Assembly (NCBI GenBank): GCA_900755005.1
Contig: CAAEEX010000013.1
Coordinates: forward strand, 1 to 21,507
From: an uncultured Collinsella sp.
GTDB taxonomy: Bacteria; Actinomycetota; Coriobacteriia; Coriobacteriales; Coriobacteriaceae
Reading direction: 5' to 3'
DNA length: 21,507 nucleotides
The stretch's first letter is position 1; each line of letters begins with the position of its first letter. The translations under genes were made by a program, and so were the position numbers. Of the stretch, positions 13,785 through 21,235 are shown piece after piece. Under the pieces are notes generated by a model, which worked only from the letters and a program-made list of their open reading frames with translations, did not search any database and was not told where the DNA came from.

Positions 13785-14384
13785 ATGGCAGAGCCACTTT
13801 CCGCCGGAATCACCCGCGACCGTGCGTTCGAATTGCTCAACGAGCACAATAAGGACCCGTTCCACATCACCCACGGCGAAACGGTCGAGGGCACCATGCG
13901 CTACTTTGCGCGCGAGTTCGACCCCGAGAACGAGGAGTTTTGGGGCATCGTCGGTCTGCTGCACGACCTAGATTGGGAGGAGCATGAGGACGACCCCATG
14001 AACCACACCATCTATGCTGCCGAGATTCTTAAGGGCGAAGGTGCGTCTCCCGAGCTCATTCGCGCCATCCAGACGCACACGTCGGACTTCAACACCTCGC
14101 TGCCCAAACCCGAGCTCCAGATGGAAAAAATCCTGTTTGCCTGCGATGAGCTCACCGGCCTGATCGGCGCTGCAGTCATCATGCGCCCGAGCAAGAGCGT
14201 TATGGACTTTACGACCAAGTCGCTCAAGAAGAAGTTCAAGGACAAGCGCTTTGCCGCCGGCTGCTCGCGCGACGTGATTTCGCAGGGCGCCGAGATGTTG
14301 GGCTGGGAGCTCCCCGAGCTCTTTGACCGCACCATCGCGGCTATGCAGTCCTTCGCCCCCGACCGCGATACCTTCCAGGCCTAA
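13785..14384 (+). CDS. HD-domain phosphohydrolase-like protein
   Basis: The protein has 199 residues; ATG 13785 follows an AAGGAG site. The metal-binding pattern of the HD superfamily is complete: H30 in ITHGETV, H60-D61 in GLLHDLDWEE, then H74 and H97 in NHTIYAAEIL and IQTHTSD, and D121 in FACDELTGLIGA. The set resembles small HDIG-type hydrolases of unknown substrate, which act on nucleotides or other phosphate esters. It is cytoplasmic, with no membrane segment. The upstream gene is closed by terminator A 60 bases before, and this gene is closed by copy B 19 bases after its stop, so it is a single-gene unit. Confidence 0.85.
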   Translation: MAEPLSAGITRDRAFELLNEHNKDPFHITHGETVEGTMRYFAREFDPENEEFWGIVGLLHDLDWEEHEDDPMNHTIYAAEILKGEGASPELIRAIQTHTSDFNTSLPKPELQMEKILFACDELTGLIGAAVIMRPSKSVMDFTTKSLKKKFKDKRFAAGCSRDVISQGAEMLGWELPELFDRTIAAMQSFAPDRDTFQA

Positions 14385-14403
14385 CCTGCCGCTTCACCTA
14401 AAT

Positions 14404-14440
14404 AACCACCACAAAGGGGACAGGCACCTTTGTGGTGGTT
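14404..14440 (+). repeat. RAYT-associated palindrome, copy B (terminator of the HD-domain gene)
   Basis: A 14-bp perfect stem (14404-14417 with 14427-14440) closes the same GGACAGGCA loop, with four T at the 3' side. It lies 19 bases after the HD-domain stop and 22 bases from the RAYT stop codon. Confidence 0.93.
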
Positions 14441-14462
14441 TTCGTTTGTAACGGAAGAGACG

Positions 14463-15221
14463 CTACCCGGCTTTGCGGATCGACCACTCTCCCACGCCCG
14501 TCAAGCGCTGTATTTGACGAATTGAAAGCCCCGCTTCTCGCATTGCCGCAAGCACCTCATTGCGCTTGGACTTATCGAGGGCCTTGACAGCGGAAAGTTC
14601 GCTAAGGCCAAACGAGCGGATCAGCGACGCGCCCACATCCAGCGCTTCGTCCTCGCCAATTCGTCCTCCGGTCGGTGGTCGAACAACCGCTCCATTCGAC
14701 GCATCCATAAAGGCCAGATAATCGCATATGCGCGGAAAAGCAAAGCGAGCAAGCGCCAAATCAACCGTCGCGATATCCGGATCGCGTTCGGCATAATCCA
14801 GATGACTGCTCCATCGATATACATCGTACGGACAAATACCAGCCTTTTGCGGATTGAAATGAACATATCGAATAGCGTCGAGAAGGTATTCCTCGCTCGA
14901 AATCGAAGCGCTCGAGAACCTATCCTGAAAAACATGTCCGACATGCCCATGCCGGCGGTTATACCACGTCGCATAGCAAGACATAACAAGATGCATGGCC
15001 TCGCTCATGTTGTCGTCGGGGTCACTTAGGACAAGATGAACGTGGTTGCCCATCAGGCACCAAGCAATAAGCCTAATGTTGAACCGCGCTATCGAAGACC
15101 GAATAAGCGATAAAATGCGTCTTCTGTCTTCATCATCCTCAAACAGAAGCTGTTTGCCGTTGCCCCTCATCGTAATGTGATACAGGCCAGTCTGCGATTT
15201 CTGTCGCGGCTTTCTTGACAT
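14463..15221 (-). CDS. REP-associated tyrosine transposase (RAYT, Y1 transposase family)
   Basis: The protein has 252 residues; ATG 15221 follows an AAGGAG site. The single-stranded-DNA transposase fold of the IS200/Y1 superfamily is seen: TGLYHITMRGNGKQLLFED opening, the HUH-type metal motif WCLMGNHVHLVL (H60 and H62), the block YNRRHGHVGHVFQDRF, and RYVHFNPQKAG, whose Y119 is the likely catalytic Tyr. The C-terminal 37 residues form a helix-turn-helix (LSIRQIQRLTGVGEWSIRKAG), as in many RAYTs. RAYTs are single-copy, domesticated-looking transposases linked to REP palindromes. Here palindromes B and C flank it in inverted orientation, 22 and 137 bases away. Codon use is more AT-rich than in neighbours. 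Confidence 0.92.
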   Translation of the reverse strand: MSRKPRQKSQTGLYHITMRGNGKQLLFEDDEDRRRILSLIRSSIARFNIRLIAWCLMGNHVHLVLSDPDDNMSEAMHLVMSCYATWYNRRHGHVGHVFQDRFSSASISSEEYLLDAIRYVHFNPQKAGICPYDVYRWSSHLDYAERDPDIATVDLALARFAFPRICDYLAFMDASNGAVVRPPTGGRIGEDEALDVGASLIRSFGLSELSAVKALDKSKRNEVLAAMREAGLSIRQIQRLTGVGEWSIRKAG

Positions 15222-15358
15222 GGGCGTCTCCTTGCTCTCATGCCAAAAATAACCTCACGGCACACGTAAAACGGCGAGAATCTACTCACCGATTAAGTCG
15301 TCCACCTGCCGAAATGTCACCTCTTGCGCGACGCAAATATGCTTAGATACAGTTAGTC

Positions 15359-15399
15359 AAAACCACCACAAAGGTGCCTGTCCCCTTTGTGGTGGTTTT
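15359..15399 (-). repeat. RAYT-associated palindrome, copy C (proA terminator)
   Basis: A 16-bp perfect stem (15359-15374 with 15384-15399) has the loop TGCCTGTCC on the plus strand, the reverse complement of the loop of copies A and B. On the minus strand it follows the proA stop by 14 bases and has a short T run (TTTT), so it is oriented as the proA terminator. It also separates proA from the RAYT gene downstream. Confidence 0.92.
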
Positions 15400-15413
15400 T
15401 GTTTGCGCGGGAG

Positions 15414-16700
15414 TTAGGGGCGGACTTGGCCGGTGCCGCGGAGCTTGTATTTGTAGGTGGTGAGGGCCTCGGCGGCAAAGGGGCCGCGGGCGTGGAGCTT
15501 CTGAGTCGAGATGCCGATCTCGGCGCCCAGGCCAAACTCGCCGCCATCGGTGAAGCGCGTGCTGGCGTTGGCGTACACGGCCGAGGCATCGACCTCATCC
15601 AGGAAGCGCTCGCAGGCGGCCTCGTCCTCGGCAACGATGGCCTCGGAGTGCATGGTGCCGTAGCGGTTGATGTGCGCGATGGCCTCGTCCTCATCGGCCA
15701 CGACCTTCACGCTCATCTCGAGCGCCAGGTACTCGCGACCCCAGTCCTCCTCAGTCGCGGCGACGTAGTCATCACCCTCGGCAAGCCCGGCATCGGCGCA
15801 TGCGGCGCAGGTTGCCTCGTCGCCGTGAATGAGCACGCCGTGGTCGTGCAGCACGGCCACGACCGCGGGCAAAAACGCATCGGCCACAGCACGGTCGACC
15901 AGCAGCGACTCGGCGGCATTGCACACGCCTACGCGCTGGGTCTTGGCATTAACGATAATGTTGAGCGCCTTATCAAAGTCGGCGGATTCATGCACGTAGA
16001 TGTGGCAGTTGCCCGTGCCCGTCTCGATCACCGGCACAAGCGACTCGCGCACGCAGCGCTGGATCAGGCCCGCACCGCCGCGCGGAATGAGCACATCGAC
16101 GATGCCGCGAAGCTTCATGAGCTCGCCGGTGGCCTCGCGATCGGTGGACTCAATCATCGAGACGGCCTCGCGCGGGAAGCCCTTGGTCTCGAGCGCATCG
16201 GCCAGCAGCTCAGAAATCATGGCACACGAGTGATAGGCCAGCGAGCCGCCGCGCAGAATGCAGGCGTTGCCGGTGCGGATGCAGATGCCCGCGGCGTCGG
16301 CCGTCACGTTGGGGCGCGCCTCGTAAACCATGGCGACCAGGCCCAACGGCACGCTCACGCGGGTCAGGTCCACGCCGCTTGCGAGTATGCGGTGGTCGAG
16401 CACGCGGCCAACGGGATCAGGCAGCTCAGCGAGCTTTTCCAGGCCGGCGGCCATGCCCTCAACGCGCTCGGGCGTCAGCAGCAGGCGATCGAGCAGTCCG
16501 GCCGAGGTACCCGCATCGCGCGCGGCGGACATGTCGAGCTCGTTGGCGGCGACGATGGAGTCGACACCGTTGCGCAGTGCTGCGGCCATGGCGCGCACGG
16601 CCTCCTGGCGCTGCTCATCGCTCGCCGTGGCAAGTGAGGCCGACGCTGCCTTGGCGGCAACGGCAAGATCGTGGACATACGTGGCTATATCGACCGACAT
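15414..16700 (-). CDS. proA: Gamma-glutamyl phosphate reductase
   Basis: ProA reduces gamma-glutamyl phosphate to glutamate semialdehyde with NADPH, the second step of proline synthesis. It has 428 residues, the usual length. Visible features of the aldehyde dehydrogenase fold are VPLGLVAMVYEARPNVTADA, RTGNACILRGG, IPRGGAGLIQRC, and the catalytic Cys C260 in TQRVGVCNAAES. The C-terminal motif is FGLGAEIGISTQKLHARGPF. The start follows AGGAGAAAGG. It is separated from proB by an opposite-strand peptidase gene, so the two are not one operon. Transcription should end at palindrome C. Confidence 0.97.
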   Translation of the reverse strand: MSVDIATYVHDLAVAAKAASASLATASDEQRQEAVRAMAAALRNGVDSIVAANELDMSAARDAGTSAGLLDRLLLTPERVEGMAAGLEKLAELPDPVGRVLDHRILASGVDLTRVSVPLGLVAMVYEARPNVTADAAGICIRTGNACILRGGSLAYHSCAMISELLADALETKGFPREAVSMIESTDREATGELMKLRGIVDVLIPRGGAGLIQRCVRESLVPVIETGTGNCHIYVHESADFDKALNIIVNAKTQRVGVCNAAESLLVDRAVADAFLPAVVAVLHDHGVLIHGDEATCAACADAGLAEGDDYVAATEEDWGREYLALEMSVKVVADEDEAIAHINRYGTMHSEAIVAEDEAACERFLDEVDASAVYANASTRFTDGGEFGLGAEIGISTQKLHARGPFAAEALTTYKYKLRGTGQVRP

Positions 16701-16743
16701 GGGCGGCCCTTTCTCCTAGAAGTTTGCAACCATGGTAGCCGAT

Positions 16744-16774
16744 TTGCGCATGGCCTCGCCCGCGGCGGTAGAAT
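16744..16774 (+). promoter_or_regulatory. Candidate promoter of the peptidase gene
   Basis: TTGCGC (16744-16749) and TAGAAT (16769-16774) are 19 bases apart, slightly long. The -10 box ends 38 bases before the start codon. Confidence 0.4.
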
Positions 16775-16812
16775 TGGTCAACCCGAAACACCGCAACGAA
16801 CGGAAGACTCAC

Positions 16813-18231
16813 ATGGCCCTCATCACTTCGTACCACGTCCCCGGCCTTTATGTCGAGGACCACAGCATCGACGTCCCCCTTGACTGGCGCGGCTTGGAGC
16901 CGATGCTGCTGGCCGTCGGCAGCACCATGCGCCGCGGCGCTATGCCGGCGCCCATCGCCGGCGCGCCCGAGAGCATCAAGCTTTTCTACCGCGTGGTTTG
17001 CGCGCCCGACCGCATCAACGACGATCTGCCGCTGCTCCTGTTTTTACAGGGCGGCCCCGGCGGCGAGAGCCCGCGTCCGCCGTCGCCCACAAGCGACGGC
17101 TGGATCGAGGAGGCCGTCAAGCACTTCCGCGTGGTCCTTCCCGACCAGCGCGGCACCGGACGCAGTAGCTGTGTGGACGGACGCACGATCAAGGCACTGG
17201 GCGAGCGCGCGACGGCAGCCGGCGCCGATACAGCACGCTCGCAGGCGGACTTCCTCAAGCGCCACCTCGCCAGCTCCATCGTGCGCGATTTTGAGTACCT
17301 GCGCCTAGTGGGCTTTGGCGGCAAGCCGTGGGTCACGCTCGGCCAGAGCTACGGCGGCTTTTTGACGCTGAGCTACCTGTCGCTCTTCCCCGAGGGCGTG
17401 GCGGCAAGCTTTACCTGCGGCGGCATCCCGCACGTCCCGGCGAGTGCCAGCGAGGTCTACGCGCACACCTTCCCGCGCATGGCTGCCAAGACGCAGCAGT
17501 ACTACGACCGCTACCCTGCCGACGTCGAGCGCGTGGCGGCTCTTGCCGATGCGCTCGATGAGCAGAAGCCCGTGCTGCCCGACGGCTCGCCGATGACGGT
17601 CGAGCGCCTGCAGCTCATGGGCAGCGACTTTGGCATGAAGCCGAGCTTTGAGCGCATGCACTGGATTATCGATCACGCTTTTGTTGACGGAGACGGCACG
17701 CTGAGCTGCGGCGCCTCGGTGTCCGACGGCTTTTTGATGCGCGCCTTTGAGCGCACCAACACGCGCACAAATCCGCTGTACTGGACGCTGCAGGAGTTCA
17801 TCTACGCCGACGGCGACACCATGCCCATTCGCTGGGCCGCGGCCGAGGAGAAGGCCCAACGCGCCGAGTTCGACACGCTCGCGCGCCCGCTCATGTTTAC
17901 CGGCGAGGCCATGTTCCCGTGGATGTTTGAGCAGATGCCCGAGCTTAAGCCCTTCAAGCCGGCGATGGATCTGCTGATGGAGGACACCAGCTGGGACAAG
18001 ATCTACGACCCGCAGCGCCTGGCCTGCAACGAGGTGCCGCTCCAGGCAGCAGTGTACTTCGATGACATGTACGTGGACTCGGGCATGCAGCTCGACACGC
18101 TCAGCCGCGTGGGCAACTCCCACGCCTGGGTAACCAACGAGTTCGAGCACGACGGCCTGCACGGCAGCGTGGTGTTCAAGCACCTCTTCGACGAAGCCCT
18201 CAACCGCGGAGACCTGCGCCGCATCTTCTAG
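16813..18231 (+). CDS. Prolyl aminopeptidase-like alpha/beta hydrolase (peptidase family S33)
   Basis: The protein has 472 residues from ATG 16813, preceded by GGAAG. The frame opens at 16732, but that part lacks a ribosome site and overlaps the likely promoter. The alpha/beta hydrolase features are complete: the oxyanion motif QGGPGGES (near 80), DQRGTGRS (from 111), the nucleophile elbow GQSYGG with S179, a cap domain, then candidate acid Asp in FDDMYVDSG (near 417-423) and base H450 in EHDGLHGS. The family cleaves N-terminal proline from peptides. No signal peptide is visible, so it is cytoplasmic. It lies between proB and proA on the opposite strand. A different exopeptidase preference or an esterase activity remains possible. 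Confidence 0.85.
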   Translation: MALITSYHVPGLYVEDHSIDVPLDWRGLEPMLLAVGSTMRRGAMPAPIAGAPESIKLFYRVVCAPDRINDDLPLLLFLQGGPGGESPRPPSPTSDGWIEEAVKHFRVVLPDQRGTGRSSCVDGRTIKALGERATAAGADTARSQADFLKRHLASSIVRDFEYLRLVGFGGKPWVTLGQSYGGFLTLSYLSLFPEGVAASFTCGGIPHVPASASEVYAHTFPRMAAKTQQYYDRYPADVERVAALADALDEQKPVLPDGSPMTVERLQLMGSDFGMKPSFERMHWIIDHAFVDGDGTLSCGASVSDGFLMRAFERTNTRTNPLYWTLQEFIYADGDTMPIRWAAAEEKAQRAEFDTLARPLMFTGEAMFPWMFEQMPELKPFKPAMDLLMEDTSWDKIYDPQRLACNEVPLQAAVYFDDMYVDSGMQLDTLSRVGNSHAWVTNEFEHDGLHGSVVFKHLFDEALNRGDLRRIF

Positions 18232-18233
18232 CG

Positions 18234-18300
18234 AAGGAGTGTCCCCAACTGCCGGCACATAAGGAACGTCCCCGAGTGCCAACCAAGTGCCGGCAACAGC
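18234..18300 (+). repeat. REP-like repeat, copy 1 of the AGTGTCCC/AACGTCCC family
   Basis: The 40-base core (18234-18273) is AAGGAGTGTCCC, 15 bases holding the palindrome TGCCGGCA, then AAGGAACGTCCCC. The second half carries AGTGCC and a second TGCCGGCA (18288-18295). It begins 3 bases after the peptidase stop codon. The partner is at 10637-10678 on the minus strand. Confidence 0.55.
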
Positions 18301-18328
18301 GACATCGCAGGTAGAGGACGGAAAGCGA

Positions 18329-18426
18329 AAACGCCCCTAAGCGAGCAAGGTGACGTGAAAGAGGAGGGCATTGACCTTTTGGTCATGCCCGACGATTGAA
18401 CGTCAGATTGCCGCTTAGGGGCGTTT
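18329..18426. repeat. 98-base structured palindrome with a nested hairpin between convergent genes
   Basis: The outer stem pairs 18329-18343 with 18412-18426 (15 bp perfect), continues with 18345-18348 and 18408-18411 after a single bulged A, then a 2x2 internal loop, then 18351-18356 with 18400-18405. A nested hairpin pairs 18366-18376 with 18381-18390 (one bulge, TTTT loop). There are only 3-4 T at the ends, so termination is uncertain. It may act as a bidirectional terminator, a REPIN-like element or a small structured RNA. Confidence 0.7.
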
Positions 18427-18440
18427 GCAGCGTAAATTGG

Positions 18441-19568
18441 TTAAGCGAAGACGATTAGGTTATCTCGATGAATGGCCGGCTTCTCGGCCAGGTCCGCGAG
18501 CAGGCGGTTGCTGGCGATCTGGTCCTGGCGGCGGCCGGCCGCAAGCTCCAGCACGTCCGAATCGGCCTCGGCGATACCACGGGCGACGACCATGCCGCTG
18601 GGATCGCACACGTCGAGCACATCGCCCTCGGCAAACTCGCCGTCGACCTGGCGAATGCCCACCGCAAGCAGCGATGAGCCACGGCTGACCAGCGCCTTCG
18701 CGGCACCCTCGTCAACCGTCACCGAACCGTGGGCCTTGTCGCCTAGCGCGATCCACAGCTTGCGCGGCGCAATGTCCAGGCGCTCCGCCGGCGGATCGAA
18801 CAGGGTTCCCACGCTCTCGCCACGGGCCAGGCGCACAAGCGCATCGGGCTCCTCGCCCGAGCAAATCACGCTCTGAATACCAGCCGTCATCAAAATGCGG
18901 CTCGCGCGGATCTTGGTGATCATGCCGCCCGTGCCCACCGACGTCGACGAATCGCCCGCCGAGGCAATGATCGCCGCATCGATCTTGTGCACGACCGGGA
19001 CGAACTCCGCGGTCGGGTCCTCATGCGGGTTGGCAGTATAGAGGCCGTCAATGTCCGAAAGCGTCACGCACAAATCGGCCGAAACCAGGCAGCTCACGAG
19101 GGCTGCGAGCGTATCGTTGTCGCCAAACTTAATCTCGTCGACGGTGACGGTGTCGTTCTCGTTGACGACCGGCACCACACCCAGCTCCACCAGGCGCAGC
19201 AGGGCGTCGCGCGCGTGCAGATAGGACGTGCGGCGCGCCGTATCGTGGCGCGTGAGCAGCACGAGCGAGGTAAGCAGATCGCGTGCATGGAACTCCTCGT
19301 CGTAGGCCGACGAGATGATGCACTGGCCAGCCGAGGCGCAAGCCTGCAGGCTCGGCAGGTCGCCGACCGGCTTGCGATCGAAGCCCAGCACGGGATAGCC
19401 ACAGGCGATAGCGCCCGAGCTCACCACGACCAGACGCCAGCCGAGCTTGCGCAGCGCTGCGGCCTGATCGGCAAGTCCGCCGATAAAGGCGCGGTTGACC
19501 TTGCCATCGGCACCCACCACCGTGGACGAACCGATCTTTACCACCATCGTTTTATAAGAAGTCGTCAT
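18441..19568 (-). CDS. proB: Glutamate 5-kinase
   Basis: ProB phosphorylates glutamate on its gamma carboxylate, the committed step of proline synthesis, and is the usual point of proline feedback inhibition. It has 375 residues. The amino-acid-kinase domain has VVKIGSSTVV, VVVSSGAIACG, VPVVNENDTV, IKFGDNDTLAALV, LSDIDGLYTANP and GTGGMITKIRAS. A C-terminal PUA domain (about residues 285-365) includes SRGSSLLAVGIRQVDGEFAEGDVLDV. The 5' side lacks a clear ribosome site at ATG 19568 and at the in-frame ATG 19547, so the start is not certain. It lies 79 bases after pncB on the same strand and may be read through from it. Confidence 0.96.
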   Translation of the reverse strand: MTTSYKTMVVKIGSSTVVGADGKVNRAFIGGLADQAAALRKLGWRLVVVSSGAIACGYPVLGFDRKPVGDLPSLQACASAGQCIISSAYDEEFHARDLLTSLVLLTRHDTARRTSYLHARDALLRLVELGVVPVVNENDTVTVDEIKFGDNDTLAALVSCLVSADLCVTLSDIDGLYTANPHEDPTAEFVPVVHKIDAAIIASAGDSSTSVGTGGMITKIRASRILMTAGIQSVICSGEEPDALVRLARGESVGTLFDPPAERLDIAPRKLWIALGDKAHGSVTVDEGAAKALVSRGSSLLAVGIRQVDGEFAEGDVLDVCDPSGMVVARGIAEADSDVLELAAGRRQDQIASNRLLADLAEKPAIHRDNLIVFA

Positions 19569-19647
19569 ACGTCAAACCAATCAACTGTTCACCGAACGGC
19601 CGAGCTGGCGGCCAAGGGAGCGTGACTCGCCCCTACCGCCCAAGGAA

Positions 19648-21153
19648 TTAGTGAGCCCAGGGAAAGGCCGAAGCCGCGGCCATGTTCTTGCGTACGAGCT
19701 CGTCGCGCACCTGGGCCAGGCCCTGCTCCATGCCCACCACGTAGGTCTGCGGATACAGAAAGCGCTTGTAGGCAGCGTCCAGATGATCGAGCGCCCAGGC
19801 GCAGCGGCCGCGCGCGTCCTCGATGCCCTCACGCGGAGCAACCGCGCTGCCGTCGCGCACGATCGGCACCAGCAGCTCGCGATACTCGAGCTCGGACACA
19901 TCGGTCACCAAGGCGGCATCGTTCACGGCCACAAGGGTATTGCCGCGCGCGGCGCCCTCCCCTGCCAGATGGTCCTCGTCATAGATCATGTCGCAGACCG
20001 GGCCGCCAAAGCCGTCGTAATAGCGGCGCACGCGCTGCACGCCGGGGATCGTGCGCTTGTAGGGCTGCTCGGAAAGCTTCACCACCGGCGTCCACGACTC
20101 CGCGTCGCTCGCACGACGGGCCGAAAGCTTGTACACGCCGCCCAGCGCAGGCTGATCGTAGCAGGTCGCGAGCTTGGTGCCCACGCCAAAGCTATCGATG
20201 GGCGCGCCCTGGTCGAGCAGCGACTGGATTGTGTACTCGTCAAGGTCGTTGGAGACCGAAATCCCCACATAGGGCAGGCCCTCGGCGTCAAAACGGCCGC
20301 GGACATACTTGGACAACTTAGCCAGGTCGCCCGAGTCGATGCGAATGGCCGACAGGCGCTCGCCCGCCGCCTCCATCTCCTTGGCAACCGTAATGGCATG
20401 CTCGCAGCCCTCGCGCACGTCGTAGGTGTCAATGAGCAGCGTACAGTTCTTGGGGCTCGACTTGGCAAACGCACGGAAGGCCTCGAGCTCGGAGTCAAAG
20501 CTCATCACCCAGCTGTGCGCATGCGTGCCAAAGACGGGAATGCCGTAGCGGCGCCCGGCAAGCACGTTGGACGTAGACGAGCAGCCCGCCACGTAGCTCG
20601 CGCGCGCAACAGCCAGGCCGCCATCGGGACCCTGAGCGCGACGCAGGCCAAACTCGGCGACAGGACGTCCATCGGCCGCCAGTACCACGCGCGCCGTCTT
20701 GGTGGCGACGAGCGTTTGGAAGCCGACGATGTTGAGCAACGCGGTCTCGAGCAGCTGGCACTCCAGCGACGGGCCGGTGACGCGCACCATGGGCTCGCGC
20801 GGAAAGACGAGCTCGCCCTCGGGCACGGCGTCGATATTCACGTGCGCACGGAAGTTGCGCAGGTAGTCGAGAAATGCAGGCTTAAACATCGCGCCGCCGG
20901 CCGGGGCCTGGAGCGAAGCTAGATAGTCGATGTCCTCGGGCGTAAAGCGCAGGTTCTCGACAAGCTCGGGCAGCTCGGCGGTGCCACACATGACGGCATA
21001 CGCGCTGCCAAAGGGATGGTCGCGGTAAAACGCCGTAAAACAACCCTGCTCATTGGCCTTGCCGCTCTCCCACAGGCCCTGGGCCATAGTGAGTTCGTAC
21101 AGATCGGTGAGCATTGCGATGTCGGTGGGATGCGAGATGTCGGTCAAAGCCAT
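19648..21153 (-). CDS. pncB: Nicotinate phosphoribosyltransferase
   Basis: This enzyme joins nicotinate to PRPP (with ATP) to give nicotinate mononucleotide, the entry step of NAD salvage by the Preiss-Handler route. From ATG 21153, preceded by GAAAGG at 7 bases, it has 501 residues; the frame continues to 21387 with no ribosome site and a low-quality sequence. Family motifs are LTDLYELTMAQG (N-terminus), FGLRRAQGPDGG, GIPVFGTHAHSWVMSF with the conserved His, SAIRIDSGDLAKLS, YVGISVSNDLDEYTI and SFGVGTKLATC. Length and motifs are normal. A conserved FAD- or aspartate-based NAD synthesis set is not seen nearby. The gene upstream on the same strand ends 82 bases before. Confidence 0.96.
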   Translation of the reverse strand: MALTDISHPTDIAMLTDLYELTMAQGLWESGKANEQGCFTAFYRDHPFGSAYAVMCGTAELPELVENLRFTPEDIDYLASLQAPAGGAMFKPAFLDYLRNFRAHVNIDAVPEGELVFPREPMVRVTGPSLECQLLETALLNIVGFQTLVATKTARVVLAADGRPVAEFGLRRAQGPDGGLAVARASYVAGCSSTSNVLAGRRYGIPVFGTHAHSWVMSFDSELEAFRAFAKSSPKNCTLLIDTYDVREGCEHAITVAKEMEAAGERLSAIRIDSGDLAKLSKYVRGRFDAEGLPYVGISVSNDLDEYTIQSLLDQGAPIDSFGVGTKLATCYDQPALGGVYKLSARRASDAESWTPVVKLSEQPYKRTIPGVQRVRRYYDGFGGPVCDMIYDEDHLAGEGAARGNTLVAVNDAALVTDVSELEYRELLVPIVRDGSAVAPREGIEDARGRCAWALDHLDAAYKRFLYPQTYVVGMEQGLAQVRDELVRKNMAAASAFPWAH

Positions 21154-21235
21154 GGGGCGACCTTTCGGATGTGTTGTGCAGAGGTTGATGGTTGGACGAG
21201 GCGGACGTACGGGCATGGAGCCCGGCGCGAACAGG

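Noticed and set aside
13680..15399. CRISPR array made by the repeated palindromes
   Set aside because: There are only three copies, spaced by whole genes and in mixed orientation, with no regular spacers.
15387..16637. 416-residue open frame opposite proA
   Set aside because: Antisense shadow of proA, which has all catalytic motifs.
19651..20922. 423-residue open frame opposite pncB
   Set aside because: Antisense shadow, His/Arg-rich, without a ribosome site or family signature.
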